Source of the DNA: Bigelowiella natans CCMP2755
Taxonomy: Eukaryota > Cercozoa > Chlorarachniophyceae
Length of the DNA: 35,441 nucleotides
Direction of reading: 5' to 3'
Assembly (NCBI GenBank): GCA_000320545.1
Contig: ADNK01002126.1
Coordinates: 1-35,441 of the forward strand
Positions 35,312-35,441 of this stretch are shown here, in pieces. The position numbers were made by a program, and so were the translations under genes. The notes under the pieces are model-generated. The model was not told the origin of the DNA. It saw only the letters and a list, made by a program, of their open reading frames with translations, and made no database searches. Positions within the stretch are counted from its first letter, which is position 1; every line of letters begins with the position of its first letter.

Positions 35312-35389
<78 letters not shown>
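35312..35389. repeat. (TG)14 followed by (GA)n microsatellite
   Basis: 28 bases of TG (35,312-35,339) pass directly into about 46 bases of GA (35,343-35,389), then GTAC repeats. No gene is seen after 35,150. Confidence 0.95.
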
Positions 35390-35392
<3 letters not shown>

Positions 35393-35441
35393 TAGTACGT
35401 ACGTACGTTAATAAGTAGACGTAGTAAGTTAAGTTAGTACG

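Overview
The window looks like protist (probably algal) nuclear DNA carrying virus-derived sequence. Three compositional blocks are visible, with breaks near 2,665 and 20,230. The host cannot be named from sequence alone. Short LRR exons in the same phase, GT-AG introns and long AT, GA and GT microsatellites in the right half point to an intron-rich unicellular eukaryote.

Block 1 (1-2,664) is AT-rich, intronless and virus-like. It holds the end of an unknown gene, a DNA-packaging ATPase of the type found in Polinton-like viruses (PLVs) and large DNA viruses, an HNH endonuclease with Cys-rich zinc ribbons, and the start of a small membrane protein that runs into a TGTGCTG-type repeat at the break.

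Block 2 (about 2,665-20,230) is the most unusual part. It is virus-like but has almost no TpA dinucleotide in coding or non-coding DNA. I count 3 TpA in 8,221-8,820, against 25 in only 280 bases at 741-1,020. Its 13 best reading frames (about 4,340 residues) contain only 5 tyrosines; the 1,067-1,107 residue fibre protein has none. Eleven of the 13 end in TGA. Recognisable products are an SF3/D5-type helicase, a nucleotidyltransferase-fold protein like those of large DNA viruses, a cluster of three fibre-like proteins (the largest with a discoidin-like domain), a single-pass membrane protein with six Kelch repeats, and a Cys/Lys repeat protein ending in a C2H2-like finger. Several genes share short upstream motifs and hairpins near their 3' ends. 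A 1.5-kb gene-poor stretch (4,386-5,910) has 30-bp hairpin-forming tandem repeats and TTTGGATTTCCAAA-type palindromes, a candidate origin or control region. Low-complexity repeats, partly inverted between the two ends, lie near both borders. No capsid gene is visible in block 2, so it may be an incomplete viral or mobile genome.

Block 3 (20,230-35,441) has ordinary TpA content and host-type structure: an AT-rich 188-residue ORF of unknown function, a split coiled-coil gene, a frameshifted retroviral-type integrase, a minus-strand LRR gene of the RNI/NLRC3-like type, a plus-strand coiled-coil gene diverging from it, and a long plus-strand gene whose large first exon leads into single-repeat LRR exons.

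The best candidate for something undescribed is the DNA-wide avoidance of TpA in block 2 and its cost in protein composition. Homology calls rest on visible motifs and remembered family features; no database search was done.
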